A stretch of 64,000 bases of DNA from the NCBI GenBank assembly GCA_037441565.1, contig JBBIRW010000002.1, positions 124,001 to 188,000 of the forward strand, given 5' to 3'. This document shows positions 1 to 8,819 of this stretch, piece by piece. A model generated the notes under the pieces. It was not told the origin of the DNA, ran no database searches, and saw nothing but the letters and a program-made list of their open reading frames with translations. The stretch is from JBBIRW01 sp037441565. GTDB lineage: Bacteria; Desulfobacterota; JBBIRW01. Each line of letters opens with the position of its first letter. Within the stretch, counting starts at the first letter, position 1. Position numbers and translations under genes: made by a program.

Positions 1-164
1 AAACAGGGATAGCATTCCTTACCTGTAACGAGCGATCTTCCAATATCCACACTCTCAGCATCCGTTTCCGGCATAACTTCAGCATCAATACCAAATGCCT
101 GAAATGCTGCCTCTAATGCATATGCATGATCACACATATATGGAATATAGATCTTCTTTCTCAT
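1..164 (-). CDS. Acyl-CoA dehydratase activase C-terminal part (DUF2229-like), partial
   Basis: Partial gene running off the left edge; about 54 residues are visible. It begins at the ATG at 164, with GGAGG nine bases upstream inside the end of the preceding gene. The visible protein starts MRKKIYIPYMCDHAY and includes the motif GKECYPC. Both resemble the C-terminal domain of the long (about 1400-residue) activase-type proteins of the 2-hydroxyacyl-CoA dehydratase system, where this domain is fused to the ASKHA and DUF2229 parts. Here it is in the same frame as the upstream gene, separated only by a TGA (170-168) and one codon. I therefore read it as a split version of the fused protein, translationally coupled to its neighbour. 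The family call rests on a short stretch. Confidence 0.6.
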   Translation of the reverse strand, partial: MRKKIYIPYMCDHAYALEAAFQAFGIDAEVMPETDAESVDIGRSLVTGKECYPC

Positions 165-167
165 CTT

Positions 168-3167
168 TCATTGCCTCCGTATATCCATTTGCCTTGTATC
201 ACCATGATCTAACAATTTTCTTCTCTCCCTGTAATTCTCGAGACTATCAAGGAAAGCCTCACATCTTGTTATCATACCCGCATCGGCACTGTGCTCATCT
301 ATCTCTATCTGGAGATAGGGTTTACCCTGGAGTAACTTTTTGAAAAATGTCCCTATAAAGGAATCAGGGCCACAGCCAAAATTCGTAATGTAAACACCAA
401 AGAGTCTTTCATCATTTTTGATAATATTGCCAACAGCAAGGATCTTCTGACCGCATTTCCAGTACATCTCTCTGAAATAGCCAAGATCCACATTCCAGAT
501 CGGAAGATAATCCATGGGAATGGGGAGGACCCCGAGATCACGGAATATCCTTGGAAGCGAAAGATTCACACCCTGATCACAACTATTATAAGGTCGGCCG
601 ATAATGACAATTGCAAAATCAACATTTTTAAGAACCTCTTTGCCTCTTGTAAGCATGGCGTTGTAAAATCTTTTCTGATTATACTCTGCCATCTCGATCG
701 CCATTCTCACCCGAGATGCTGATCTTCCAAGATCGCGACCAAACTGAATGAGTTCCTTCTCAAGAACCCTTCTTTCACCAGCAAAATGAATAACAGGGGT
801 AAGAACTCTTATATTACTGAAATCAAAAGCTGATCTTGCTACATAAGGGAGGGAAATTGTATAGGGACAATTCTGTGCTTCATTGCAGCCAGGATTTGTA
901 ATCTTCATGTTAACAATACTGGGAAGGAATATAGTATTTATTCCTTTCTCAATGAGATTCATAATATGTCCATATGCAACTTTTACAGGAAAACATTGCT
1001 CTGCAACTGTTAATTCAACACCTTTTCTTATAATAGATTTGTTTGTTTTTTCAGAACAGATAACTCTATAACCAAGTGCTGTAAAAAATGCCTTAAAGAA
1101 TGGAAAAAGCTCGTGATAAAGAAGTAGCCTTGGATAACCAATTATCGGAGCATTGTGTGGAAGCAGATCCTCCCCCTCGCATGGAGCCTCGAGTAGTTCT
1201 TCCCTTTCAGTGAATAGATCAGGGATGTAAACATCCTTCTTTCTCTTCTTGTCGATATCAAACTTCTCACATCTGCTTCCATAAAAAAGTGGCTTTTCAC
1301 CTTCCAAAGAAACCTTCCTTATCTCGCATAAATTCGAGCAATCGCGACACTCAAATGTTGATATTTGGTAGTTTCTCCTGCTTATATCGAATCCCTTAAA
1401 TTTTGTTTTAAGATGCGGATTCTTTTGCATATATTCCTTTGCAATAATAGCAACGCCTATTGCACCTGTTACATCATGATGTTCAGGAACAACAATCTTC
1501 TTCTTCAATACCTTCTCAAAGGCTGCAATAACTGATAGGTTTGCAGCAGTTCCACCCTGAAAAAATATTTTATTACCTATATGTCTGTCACCAACAACTC
1601 TGTTGAGATAGTTTTTCACTATAGAATATGCGAGACCGCTTACAAGCTCACTTCTTGTTGCTCCTCTCTGTTGATGGTGAAGCAGATCGGATTCAATAAA
1701 GACAGTGCATCTGTCGCCGAGCGAAGCAGGGGTGGGACATGATAATGCAATGTCACTGAATTCCCCTTTTATCGATATGCCGAGCCTCTCTGCCTGTTCT
1801 TCCAGGAATGAGCCAGTCCCGGCAGCGCAGACCTTGTTCATTTCAAAATCAACAACAGCACCATTCCTTATTGAAATATATTTGCTGTCCTGACCACCAA
1901 TCTCAAAAATTGTATCCACATCAGGATCTATATTTATTGCAGCCGTTGCCTGTGCTGTTATCTCATTCTTAACAATATCAGCACCTATGAGATCACCAAT
2001 AAGATATCTCCCGGATCCCGTTGTCCCTGCTCCTTTAACAATAACCCTATCACCAACCTCCTCGCCAATTTCCATAAGACCCTGCTTTACTGCTTCAATA
2101 GGTCTTCCTGATGTCATAAGATAACGTCTTGCAACAACATTCTTCTTCTCATCAATGAGAACAACATTTGTGCTTATAGAACCCACATCAATACCAAGAT
2201 AAACAGGTATCTTCTCATCCTCTGGTATCTCGATTTTTCTTTTATTGTAAAGATTAAATTTTCCATCACTGCAAAAGGATAGTCTCGGGAGGGATTTTTC
2301 CTTCTGTTTTGGTTTTTTTATATATCCCTCGAGCTTCTCTATCGAATATTCGTTTCTATGCCTATCCAGCTCATCCTTTGCTGCAATAACAGCACCTATT
2401 GCACCCATAAATGCAAAATACTGAGGGACTATAAGCTCCTCTTCCTTTAATCCAAGAACATCCCTGAACGCCTTTCTTACACCAAGATTTGCCGCCACAC
2501 CTCCCTGAAAGGCAACGGGTTTTATAAACTCCTTTCCCTTTCCAATCGTGCTTTTAAAGTTTCGTGCAACAGCATAACAAAGCCCTGCCACAATATCATA
2601 ATCAGGCGTTGCTATCTGCTGGAGATGAATCATATCACTTTTTGCAAAAACGCTGCATCTTCCTGCTATCCTGGGTGGATTTTTAGACTTTAGTGCAAGC
2701 TCGCTAAACTCCTCGATCGTAAGTCCGAGCCTGCTTGCCTGCTGATCAAGAAATGATCCCGTGCCAGCAGCACAGAGAGAATTCATTGAAAAATCCTCAA
2801 GATTATATCTGCAACCATACCCGGATGACGAAAGAAAGATGAGTTTCGAATCCTGTCCTCCTATCTCTATGATTGTTCTTACTTCAGGGTGATAGAAACT
2901 TGTTGAAGTTGCATTAGCAATGATTTCATTTACAAAGGGAGCCCCGATTAGTTCGGAGATCATCTTTCCGGAACTTCCTGTAACAGAAATTCCTTTTATC
3001 TTTTCCATTCCCTTGCTTTCGAAAATTTTTGAAAGTATGTCAAGAGTGGTTTCGAACGGCTGGCCTTTTGTTCTTATATATTGGTTTTCGTGGATGTTTA
3101 GTACCTCATCAAGCAATATTACTTTTGCGGCAACTGATCCGACATCAACACCAATATAAAATTTCAT
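168..3167 (-). CDS. 2-hydroxyacyl-CoA dehydratase-type activase, double ASKHA domain
   Basis: A 999-residue ATP-dependent activator of the (R)-2-hydroxyglutaryl-CoA/benzoyl-CoA type. In the known family, an ASKHA ATPase with a 4Fe-4S cluster drives one electron into a partner dehydratase or reductase. Two tandem ASKHA modules are visible (about residues 1-270 and 320-600). Each has a phosphate loop (IGVDVGS, LGIDVGS), GGQDSK, and the cluster cysteine motifs CAAGTGSF and GRC/DRC followed by VF-SD. A cysteine-rich linker follows near residue 650, then a DUF2229-like region ending near 960. Start: ATG at 3167 with GGAG upstream. Fused homologues carry about 400 more residues; here the protein stops at TGA and the rest is a separate gene. 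No dehydratase subunits are in the window, so the physiological partner is unknown. Confidence 0.85.
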   Translation of the reverse strand: MKFYIGVDVGSVAAKVILLDEVLNIHENQYIRTKGQPFETTLDILSKIFESKGMEKIKGISVTGSSGKMISELIGAPFVNEIIANATSTSFYHPEVRTIIEIGGQDSKLIFLSSSGYGCRYNLEDFSMNSLCAAGTGSFLDQQASRLGLTIEEFSELALKSKNPPRIAGRCSVFAKSDMIHLQQIATPDYDIVAGLCYAVARNFKSTIGKGKEFIKPVAFQGGVAANLGVRKAFRDVLGLKEEELIVPQYFAFMGAIGAVIAAKDELDRHRNEYSIEKLEGYIKKPKQKEKSLPRLSFCSDGKFNLYNKRKIEIPEDEKIPVYLGIDVGSISTNVVLIDEKKNVVARRYLMTSGRPIEAVKQGLMEIGEEVGDRVIVKGAGTTGSGRYLIGDLIGADIVKNEITAQATAAINIDPDVDTIFEIGGQDSKYISIRNGAVVDFEMNKVCAAGTGSFLEEQAERLGISIKGEFSDIALSCPTPASLGDRCTVFIESDLLHHQQRGATRSELVSGLAYSIVKNYLNRVVGDRHIGNKIFFQGGTAANLSVIAAFEKVLKKKIVVPEHHDVTGAIGVAIIAKEYMQKNPHLKTKFKGFDISRRNYQISTFECRDCSNLCEIRKVSLEGEKPLFYGSRCEKFDIDKKRKKDVYIPDLFTEREELLEAPCEGEDLLPHNAPIIGYPRLLLYHELFPFFKAFFTALGYRVICSEKTNKSIIRKGVELTVAEQCFPVKVAYGHIMNLIEKGINTIFLPSIVNMKITNPGCNEAQNCPYTISLPYVARSAFDFSNIRVLTPVIHFAGERRVLEKELIQFGRDLGRSASRVRMAIEMAEYNQKRFYNAMLTRGKEVLKNVDFAIVIIGRPYNSCDQGVNLSLPRIFRDLGVLPIPMDYLPIWNVDLGYFREMYWKCGQKILAVGNIIKNDERLFGVYITNFGCGPDSFIGTFFKKLLQGKPYLQIEIDEHSADAGMITRCEAFLDSLENYRERRKLLDHGDTRQMDIRRQ

Positions 3168-3191
3168 GATACATACTCCATTTCTATGAAT

Positions 3192-4247
3192 TTACTGGAA
3201 ACAGGGCCAGTATGGTCTCAAAACGTCCCTTACCCTTCTTATAATTACACCTATAGCAACCTGTGAATTTCTTATAAATCTGACAATTTCGTTCTCATCC
3301 CAAACAATCGATCCTGTAAGCTGCCTTATTACTTCCCTTACACATCGTCCAATTCCCTCAATACTATATCCTCCCTCCAGTACAAGAATCAATCTCCCGG
3401 AACAGCATTCATCTGCAATATCCATAAGCTGCTTAGTTATAAATGCAAACCCTTCTTCTGTAAGCCTCATACCCCCGAGTGGATCCCCATGATAAGGATC
3501 AAATCCAGCAGAAACAAGTATGAGTTGCGGCGAAAACTCCATTGCAACGGGCTTTAATATATTCTCTATCACCATTACATATTCTGAATCACCAAGGCCC
3601 GAAAACAGTGGCACATTTATCGTATACCCCCTTCCACGATCCATACCTATCTCCTCTATCCTCCCTGAGCCTGGATATGATGGAAATTCATGAATAGAAA
3701 AATAAAGTACCCTTGGATCATCGTAAAAGAAATCCTGGGTGCCATTTCCATGGTGAAGATCCCAGTCAACAATGAGTATCCTCTCCATTGAATATTTCTT
3801 CAGCGCATATGCAGCACCGATAGAGACATTATTAAATATACAGAAACCCATACCTTTTGCAGGTTCAGCATGATGACCCGGCGGCCTACAAAGAACAAAG
3901 GCGTTGGCTATTTCATTTTTCATTATTGCATCTATAACCTCAAGAACACCTCCAACTGCATGACAGGCAACATCAAAAGAATGCCGTGATACAACTGTAT
4001 CCATATCGAGAAAAGAAACAGGTTTTGCTGACTCTATCTTCACCCTTTCAATATAATGAAGTTTATGGAAGAGTAAAAGATCATCTATCTGTGCAATCCT
4101 CGGTTTTATCATCCTTATATTCTTAAGAGAGGTATCTTCTGAAAGAAGCTTATAGATTGACCTCAGCCTTTCAGCAGTTTCAGGATGACCATCCATTGTG
4201 TGATGTTTAAGATAAATGGAATCCTTTACTATTCCTGTAACAGGCAT
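3192..4247 (-). CDS. Histone deacetylase-family zinc amidohydrolase (acetylpolyamine/acetoin type)
   Basis: A 351-residue protein of the arginase/deacetylase fold. Zn-dependent deacetylases of this family remove acetyl groups from acetylpolyamines, acetyl-lysine or related amides in the cytoplasm. Active-site motifs are intact: RPPGHHA with the tandem catalytic histidines, DWDLHHGNGTQ supplying Asp and His zinc ligands, SAGFD supplying the second Asp, and LEGGY. Length matches bacterial class II-like HDACs. It lies 24 bp upstream of the activase gene on the same strand and may be co-transcribed with it, although no functional link is obvious. The substrate cannot be read from sequence. An acetylpolyamine is possible because the genome also encodes a polyamine synthase (58928-59953), but that is only a suggestion. 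Confidence 0.85.
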   Translation of the reverse strand: MPVTGIVKDSIYLKHHTMDGHPETAERLRSIYKLLSEDTSLKNIRMIKPRIAQIDDLLLFHKLHYIERVKIESAKPVSFLDMDTVVSRHSFDVACHAVGGVLEVIDAIMKNEIANAFVLCRPPGHHAEPAKGMGFCIFNNVSIGAAYALKKYSMERILIVDWDLHHGNGTQDFFYDDPRVLYFSIHEFPSYPGSGRIEEIGMDRGRGYTINVPLFSGLGDSEYVMVIENILKPVAMEFSPQLILVSAGFDPYHGDPLGGMRLTEEGFAFITKQLMDIADECCSGRLILVLEGGYSIEGIGRCVREVIRQLTGSIVWDENEIVRFIRNSQVAIGVIIRRVRDVLRPYWPCFQ

Positions 4248-4350
4248 TTTGGTATTTATAACCTATTGATACCTATATTGTCAACGCATCGATCCCTTTC
4301 TTGACACGTCCCTGATAAAGGTTTATTTTATGGTAGGCGGAGGAAAATAT

Positions 4351-4623
4351 ATGTTTAATATTGGATTACCCGAACTCATTCTCATTCTTGTTGTTGCCCT
4401 CATAGTGCTTGGTCCCAGGAGACTTCCTGAAATTGCAAAGGCACTCGGAAGAGGTCTTGCAGAATTCAAAAGGGCAACAGAAGAGGTCAAAAGACAGATA
4501 GAAGAGGAGGTAAGTTCGCTGGAGAAGGAGGTAGATGTAAGCTCGCTGGAGGAGGAGGTAAGGGTAAAAGGTAACCAGCATGAAGTTGGAGATCATAAGT
4601 CAGGTGAAGAAGGAAAAGGTTGA
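4351..4623 (+). CDS. tatB: Twin-arginine translocase subunit TatB-like
   Basis: Single-span membrane component of the Tat export system for folded proteins. The N-terminus MFNIGLPELILILVVALIVL is a transmembrane helix, followed by the hinge LGPRRLPE and a charged amphipathic helix; the acidic tail contains a short repeat of the SSLE-EV kind. MF-IG--EL plus LGP-RLPE is the TatB-type signature. The start is taken at 4351 because GGAGG lies seven bases upstream; an ATG at 4330 has no ribosome site. The gene overlaps or abuts tatC, giving a tatBC pair, and a separate tatA lies at 7849-8055. The TatA/TatB distinction is by motif only. Confidence 0.8.
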   Translation: MFNIGLPELILILVVALIVLGPRRLPEIAKALGRGLAEFKRATEEVKRQIEEEVSSLEKEVDVSSLEEEVRVKGNQHEVGDHKSGEEGKG

Positions 4624-5332
4624 AGAAGTCCGGATGCCCATTACGGCACATCTGGAGGAGCTGAGAAAGAGGATTATCATCTCGCTGCTTTCCCTCGCTG
4701 TCGGCTTTTTAATCTCATATTATTTTGTTGAAAAAATTGTATCTTTTCTCATCTGGCCTGTTATCCGCGCAATGCCATCTATATCCAACCTTGTTTTTAT
4801 CGGTGTAACGGAAGGATTCCTCGTATATATAAAGATAGCATTTATCTCAGGGATTGTCCTTTCTTCACCCATCATTACCTATGAGACATGGGCATTTGTT
4901 GCCCCTGGTCTTTACAGAAATGAGAAGAAGATGCTCATCTTTATTACAGTAACTCTTACCCTTTCATTCATAATAGGGTTCATCTTTTCATATATCATCT
5001 TACTTCCTGTAGTGCTGAAATTTCTCCTCGGTTTTTCCACCCCTTACCTTCTTCCCATGCTTTCCTTAAAGGAATACATAAGTTTTTGCCTCTGGATCTA
5101 TCTTGTTACGGGATTATGTTTTGAATTTCCCCTGCTGGTCTATTTCCTTTCAAGGGCAGGAATTGTGACATACAGAGGGTTTAAAAATTTCAGAAAATAT
5201 GCGGTTGTCCTTATTTTTATAATTGCTGCAATCCTTACCCCTCCCGATATAATCTCCCAGATCCTTCTTGCAATACCACTTCTACTGCTTTTTGAAATCG
5301 GAGTAATCATATCACGTTTCACCACCCATTAA
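4580..5332 (+). CDS. tatC: Sec-independent translocase subunit TatC
   Basis: Polytopic core of the Tat translocase, which binds the twin-arginine signal peptide. The protein has the typical N-terminal MPITAHLEELRKRI, six hydrophobic segments and the conserved GVTEGFLVYIK and APGLY-NEKK loops; about 230-250 residues is normal. Two starts are possible: ATG 4580 (overlaps tatB by 44 bp, poor ribosome site) or ATG 4634, which gives the classic N-terminus MPITAHLEEL. I think 4634 is as likely as 4580. The gene is translationally close to tatB and converges on the diguanylate cyclase gene, with a 21-bp tail overlap. Confidence 0.93.
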   Translation: MKLEIISQVKKEKVEEVRMPITAHLEELRKRIIISLLSLAVGFLISYYFVEKIVSFLIWPVIRAMPSISNLVFIGVTEGFLVYIKIAFISGIVLSSPIITYETWAFVAPGLYRNEKKMLIFITVTLTLSFIIGFIFSYIILLPVVLKFLLGFSTPYLLPMLSLKEYISFCLWIYLVTGLCFEFPLLVYFLSRAGIVTYRGFKNFRKYAVVLIFIIAAILTPPDIISQILLAIPLLLLFEIGVIISRFTTH

Positions 5333-6718
5333 AAAAGACACCCGGTCCTTTCCGCTCTCTTTTGCCTGGAATAGGGCTCTATCTGCTCTTGCAACAAGTT
5401 CATCAGGGGTTGAAATCCCCTCTCCTGGGTATGTAGCCACACCAAGACTTACCGTTAGGGATATATCCTCCACAAGTCCGCTAAATCTGAAACCCCTTAT
5501 TTCCGTCCTTATCCTCTCAGCCTGGAGAATTGCACCACTTTTATCCGTATACGGAAGTATAATAGCAAATTCCTCTCCTCCATATCTTACAAGAATATCG
5601 GATTTTCTAATGGTATTTTTTATTAAATTTGCGATCTCCCTGAGAACCATATCACCCACTTTATGACCGAACGTATCATTTATTCTTTTGAAATTATCTA
5701 TATCCATCATAATACAGGAAAGGTTTGTTCCATATCTGTTTGCTCTGTTAAATTCCTCATCAAGACGGGTGTAAAAATATCTGTAATTATATATCCCCGT
5801 AAGGGCATCTGTTATTGCCAGTTTTTCGAGATTAAGCTTGGCTGTCCTTGTTGCTTCATAAAGGAAGCTGTTACTCAGAGAAAATCTGGAAAAATCCCCT
5901 ATGATATCGAGTATCTTCAGTTCCCTATCAGTAAATCCTCGCCCCTGTTTTCCCACCCTCAGGAGTATTGTGCCCGCAATCTCATGATTATAAAGAAGCG
6001 GGAAAATGGCAAGTGCGTCCATCTTCACATCGCGAAATTTCGCCCTGATATCCCATGTGTACGGGTTTTCATCTATGTTATCTATAATAATCTTTTCCCC
6101 TCTCTCCATAACCTTGAGGATCTCCCGGTATTTTGATACCTCAATCCTTAAGTTTTTCACCCTTGGATTATCACTTGATGCAAGCACAAAACCCTGATAG
6201 CTTTTTTCATTTGTATATATCCTGACGATTGAACATCTTGTGGCATCTATTAAAGTGCACACACCTGAAATGATGTTGTTTATTATCTCTTCGTGTTCCA
6301 GAGATGAATAAAGATGCCTTGATATTTTAAGCAGTTCAATTATATATCTCTTTTCCCTCTCAAGTTCGTCCTTGAGGAGCTTTATTCTTTTGTAAAGATT
6401 AATTTTTAACTTTAATTCGAAGGGACGAACTGGAGTCGCTATGATGTCATCGATCCCTATAGAAAGGTACTCCCGAAGGTTTTTCTGATTTTCACATATA
6501 GCTATAACAGGAATTCCTTTACGGGAAAGCTCAAATCCTTCAATAAATCTTTTAATGGATTCAACGGGATAACCCTCTTTTATAAGTACCATATCTATGT
6601 CAGCTAATTCAGAAGGGAAATCCGTTGCCTCCATAGTTTTGAATCCCATGGAATTGAGGCTCATCCTTATCATGAGCCGTTCATTGTGATCCGGATCAAT
6701 TATAATAATCCTTTCCAC
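5312..6718 (-). CDS. GGDEF diguanylate cyclase with receiver-like and GAF domains
   Basis: Predicted to make cyclic di-GMP from two GTP. Domain order: a receiver-like domain (about residues 1-120), a short coiled linker, a GAF domain (about 140-290) and a C-terminal GGDEF domain. The active-site motif is GGEEF, with an RKSD inhibitory-site (RxxD) motif just upstream, so product inhibition is expected. The receiver looks degenerate: the strand that normally carries the phosphoacceptor Asp reads MVLIKEGYP. It may therefore be a protein-protein or ligand module rather than a phosphorylation switch. The start is set at GTG 6718, which has GAGG eight bases upstream; a longer TTG reading (6793) has none. 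The 3' end overlaps tatC convergently. Confidence 0.88.
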   Translation of the reverse strand: MERIIIIDPDHNERLMIRMSLNSMGFKTMEATDFPSELADIDMVLIKEGYPVESIKRFIEGFELSRKGIPVIAICENQKNLREYLSIGIDDIIATPVRPFELKLKINLYKRIKLLKDELEREKRYIIELLKISRHLYSSLEHEEIINNIISGVCTLIDATRCSIVRIYTNEKSYQGFVLASSDNPRVKNLRIEVSKYREILKVMERGEKIIIDNIDENPYTWDIRAKFRDVKMDALAIFPLLYNHEIAGTILLRVGKQGRGFTDRELKILDIIGDFSRFSLSNSFLYEATRTAKLNLEKLAITDALTGIYNYRYFYTRLDEEFNRANRYGTNLSCIMMDIDNFKRINDTFGHKVGDMVLREIANLIKNTIRKSDILVRYGGEEFAIILPYTDKSGAILQAERIRTEIRGFRFSGLVEDISLTVSLGVATYPGEGISTPDELVARADRALFQAKESGKDRVSFLMGGET

Positions 6719-6875
6719 AAGGCTATCCTCTAAATTTTTAATCAAATATACCAATTCGTGATATTTTATATCACATAATACAGCTACGGGCAAGGCTGAA
6801 GGGATCCAAATTAAATATTGAAAAATAGATCCTACTCGGATAAATTTTTATAAACTTAAATTACGGAGGCATATC

Positions 6876-7847
6876 TTGATAATACAATGTGAAAAATGTC
6901 AGAAGAAGTTCAGGGTTGCAGATGAAAAGGTCCCGGAGAAGGGTGCAAAGGTAAGATGTCCAATCTGTAAGCATATTTTTGTTGTTAAAAAGAAGGTGGA
7001 GGTGGAAAAACTGGAAGAAAAGGCATTCTTCAGTTTTGATGTAGAAAAGGAGGAGATACCTGCAGAACCTGTAAAGACTGGCGAGGAGATTGCTTTCAAA
7101 CCTCCTGAGGAATCAGAACAGAAGGCGGTAAAAGAGCCCCATATTGAAATTCCAAGGGAGATAGCTATTGAAGAAGAGAGGGAAAAGGCTCTTGAGATGG
7201 AAAGACATTTTATTGAAGAAAGCCATGAAAAGGCTGAAGAAATAAGAACCTCTCCCATACAACCCTCTGTTGAGGAGGCAGCTCCCGCGGCTGAGGATCT
7301 CAGAAAAAAAATTCCCGTAATAAAAAGGGAAAGAAGGGCTCATCCACTGCTTTTAATACTCTTTATCTTAACAATGATTTTCGCCGCAGTTTATTTCCTC
7401 ATAAGTTATACACAGATCACACTTCCCATCAGATTCTTTTCATTAACGCAAAAACCCCTTTCGTATCTAAAGATTAGCGAGATCAGGGGTTTCTTTGTGG
7501 ATAATCAAAAGGCAGGAAGGCTCTTCGTAATATCAGGTAAGGTTATCAACGGATCTGATGCACCCCAGAGCTTCCTGCGGGTAAAGGGATCGCTCTTTGA
7601 TGCAGCTGGCAAAAAGGTCTCCGAAAATGAGGTATTCTGCGGTAATATATTTAGCCGCGAGGAACTTATAACCCTTGAAAGGGAATTTATTGAGCAGCGT
7701 CTTTCAAATCAGATTGGATCTTCCCTCTCAAATCTCAATATTCCGCCAGGAAAATCCATTGACTTCAATATCGTTTTTTTCCAGCCACCTGAAAGGATTT
7801 CAGAATATGCAGTTGAAGTCTCAGGTGCACAGGCAGGAACAAGATAA
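6876..7847 (+). CDS. Zinc-ribbon (MJ0042-type) membrane protein with DUF3426-like domain
   Basis: A 323-residue protein. The N-terminus has a Cys4 zinc ribbon of the MJ0042 type (CEKCQKKF ... RCPICKHIF, residues 5-30). A long Glu-rich low-complexity linker follows (about 35-150), then one transmembrane helix (about 155-177) and a C-terminal DUF3426-like beta-rich domain (about 190-320) that should lie outside the membrane. The cysteine ribbon would be cytoplasmic. The family is common in Deltaproteobacteria and its function is not known. Start: TTG at 6876 with GGAGG six bases upstream, which decides this non-ATG start. It converges on tatA with a one-base gap. Confidence 0.8.
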   Translation: MIIQCEKCQKKFRVADEKVPEKGAKVRCPICKHIFVVKKKVEVEKLEEKAFFSFDVEKEEIPAEPVKTGEEIAFKPPEESEQKAVKEPHIEIPREIAIEEEREKALEMERHFIEESHEKAEEIRTSPIQPSVEEAAPAAEDLRKKIPVIKRERRAHPLLLILFILTMIFAAVYFLISYTQITLPIRFFSLTQKPLSYLKISEIRGFFVDNQKAGRLFVISGKVINGSDAPQSFLRVKGSLFDAAGKKVSENEVFCGNIFSREELITLEREFIEQRLSNQIGSSLSNLNIPPGKSIDFNIVFFQPPERISEYAVEVSGAQAGTR

Positions 7848-7848
7848 C

Positions 7849-8055
7849 CTATTTTTTCTCTTCTTCGGTTGAGGATTCCTTCTCGGGTTTTTTGGGTGTA
7901 ACATCAATAGCATCCGGCTCCTTCAGGGATTTCTTAAAATTCCTTATCCCCTCTCCAAGTCCCCTCCCGATCTCAGGAAGCCTTCCAGCGCCAAATATGA
8001 TGAGCACAATGAAAAGTATAACAAGCAGTTCCCACATCCCTAATCCACCAAGCAT
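7849..8055 (-). CDS. tatA: Twin-arginine translocase subunit TatA
   Basis: A 68-residue pore-forming Tat component: a short N-terminal transmembrane helix, then the FGAGRLPEIG hinge, an amphipathic helix (GRGLGEGIRNFKKSLKE) and a Lys/Glu-rich tail. This matches TatA/E of deltaproteobacterial genomes in both length and the FG-GRLPE motif. The ATG at 8055 is preceded by a strong AAGGAGG. It sits 3.3 kb from tatBC on the opposite strand, so the system is complete but split between two loci. Confidence 0.9.
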   Translation of the reverse strand: MLGGLGMWELLVILFIVLIIFGAGRLPEIGRGLGEGIRNFKKSLKEPDAIDVTPKKPEKESSTEEEKK

Positions 8056-8125
8056 TTTGTCCTCCTTAATTCTCTATTAATCATAACCCCTATTATCCCT
8101 GATAGCAAGGCATTTTGATTCAACT

Positions 8126-8533
8126 TCACCCTGTAGATATCCACTCTCCCCCTTCTTCCCTGAATTCCTTCTTCCATATGGGGGTTTCCTTTTTTAAAGA
8201 CTCAATGAGATATCGTGATGCCTCATATGCCTCTTTCCTGTGTGGCGATGAAACAGCAATAGCAACACTTACCTCCCCTGGATAGACCTTTCCTGTTCTG
8301 TGTGCAATGGAGATATGCTTAACACCAAACCTCTGCTTCGCATCCTCTGAGAGTTTGGAAAGAAGCTTTTCAGCCATCTCTCTGTATGCCTCATACTGAA
8401 GATACAGGACCTTTTTATCATCACTCATATCCCTGACCGTTCCGATAAAAACCAAAATTGCACCACAACCACTATCCCTTACCGATTCAATAACCCTCTC
8501 AATACTTATTGGGCTCTCTGTTATCTCAATCAT
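8126..8533 (-). CDS. moaE: Molybdopterin synthase large subunit MoaE
   Basis: Catalytic subunit of molybdopterin synthase, which converts cyclic pyranopterin phosphate to molybdopterin with sulfur carried by MoaD. The 135 residues are full length. Conserved elements are present: GTVRD near residue 33, LQYEAY, HRTGKVYPGE, SPHRKEAYEA and the catalytic lysine pair in KKETPIWKKE. The ATG overlaps the moaD stop (ATGA), so the two are translationally coupled and likely made in a fixed ratio. No other molybdenum cofactor genes are nearby. Confidence 0.95.
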   Translation of the reverse strand: MIEITESPISIERVIESVRDSGCGAILVFIGTVRDMSDDKKVLYLQYEAYREMAEKLLSKLSEDAKQRFGVKHISIAHRTGKVYPGEVSVAIAVSSPHRKEAYEASRYLIESLKKETPIWKKEFREEGGEWISTG

Positions 8534-8784
8534 CTTCCACCCCCTACAGGCGGTATAATTGCAATTATATCACCATCCTTGAGCAGATGATTGCGTGAAA
8601 CATATTCCATATTAACTGCAACCACAAAAGAATCGATAGGGAGTTTTTCTAAAACGGGGAGGCTCCTTTTTATGATCCTCAATGCATCACTAACTGTTAT
8701 TTCATCTTCTACTTGAAGCACTAACTCTTCCTTTCCTGTCAGATCGCGAATATTTGCGAATAGCATTACCTTTATCTCGATCAC
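8530..8784 (-). CDS. moaD: Molybdopterin synthase sulfur carrier MoaD, with C-terminal Arg extension
   Basis: An 84-residue ubiquitin-fold sulfur carrier that is adenylated and thiocarboxylated on its C-terminal glycine, then donates sulfur to MoaE. The fold signature FANIRDLTGKEE and the C-terminal PPVGGG are clear. What is odd is the end: GGG is followed by an Arg codon (AGA, 8535-8533) before TGA, so the encoded protein does not end in Gly-Gly. Either the Arg is trimmed, or the family member tolerates it, or the read has an error. The start is GTG 8784. It lies upstream of moaE with a 4-bp stop/start overlap. Confidence 0.9.
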   Translation of the reverse strand: MIEIKVMLFANIRDLTGKEELVLQVEDEITVSDALRIIKRSLPVLEKLPIDSFVVAVNMEYVSRNHLLKDGDIIAIIPPVGGGR

Positions 8785-8819
8785 CTTTTACCTACCCTTG
8801 GCAATAATTTTTTATAAAC

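Noticed and set aside
168..170. TGA at the end of the activase gene as a selenocysteine codon
   Set aside because: A good ribosome site precedes the next ATG and the position is in a linker with no conserved cysteine; kept only as a point to check.
5663..6136. Long open frame antisense to the diguanylate cyclase
   Set aside because: It mirrors the coding strand, has no ribosome site or recognisable domain, and the opposite strand encodes clear GAF and GGDEF domains.
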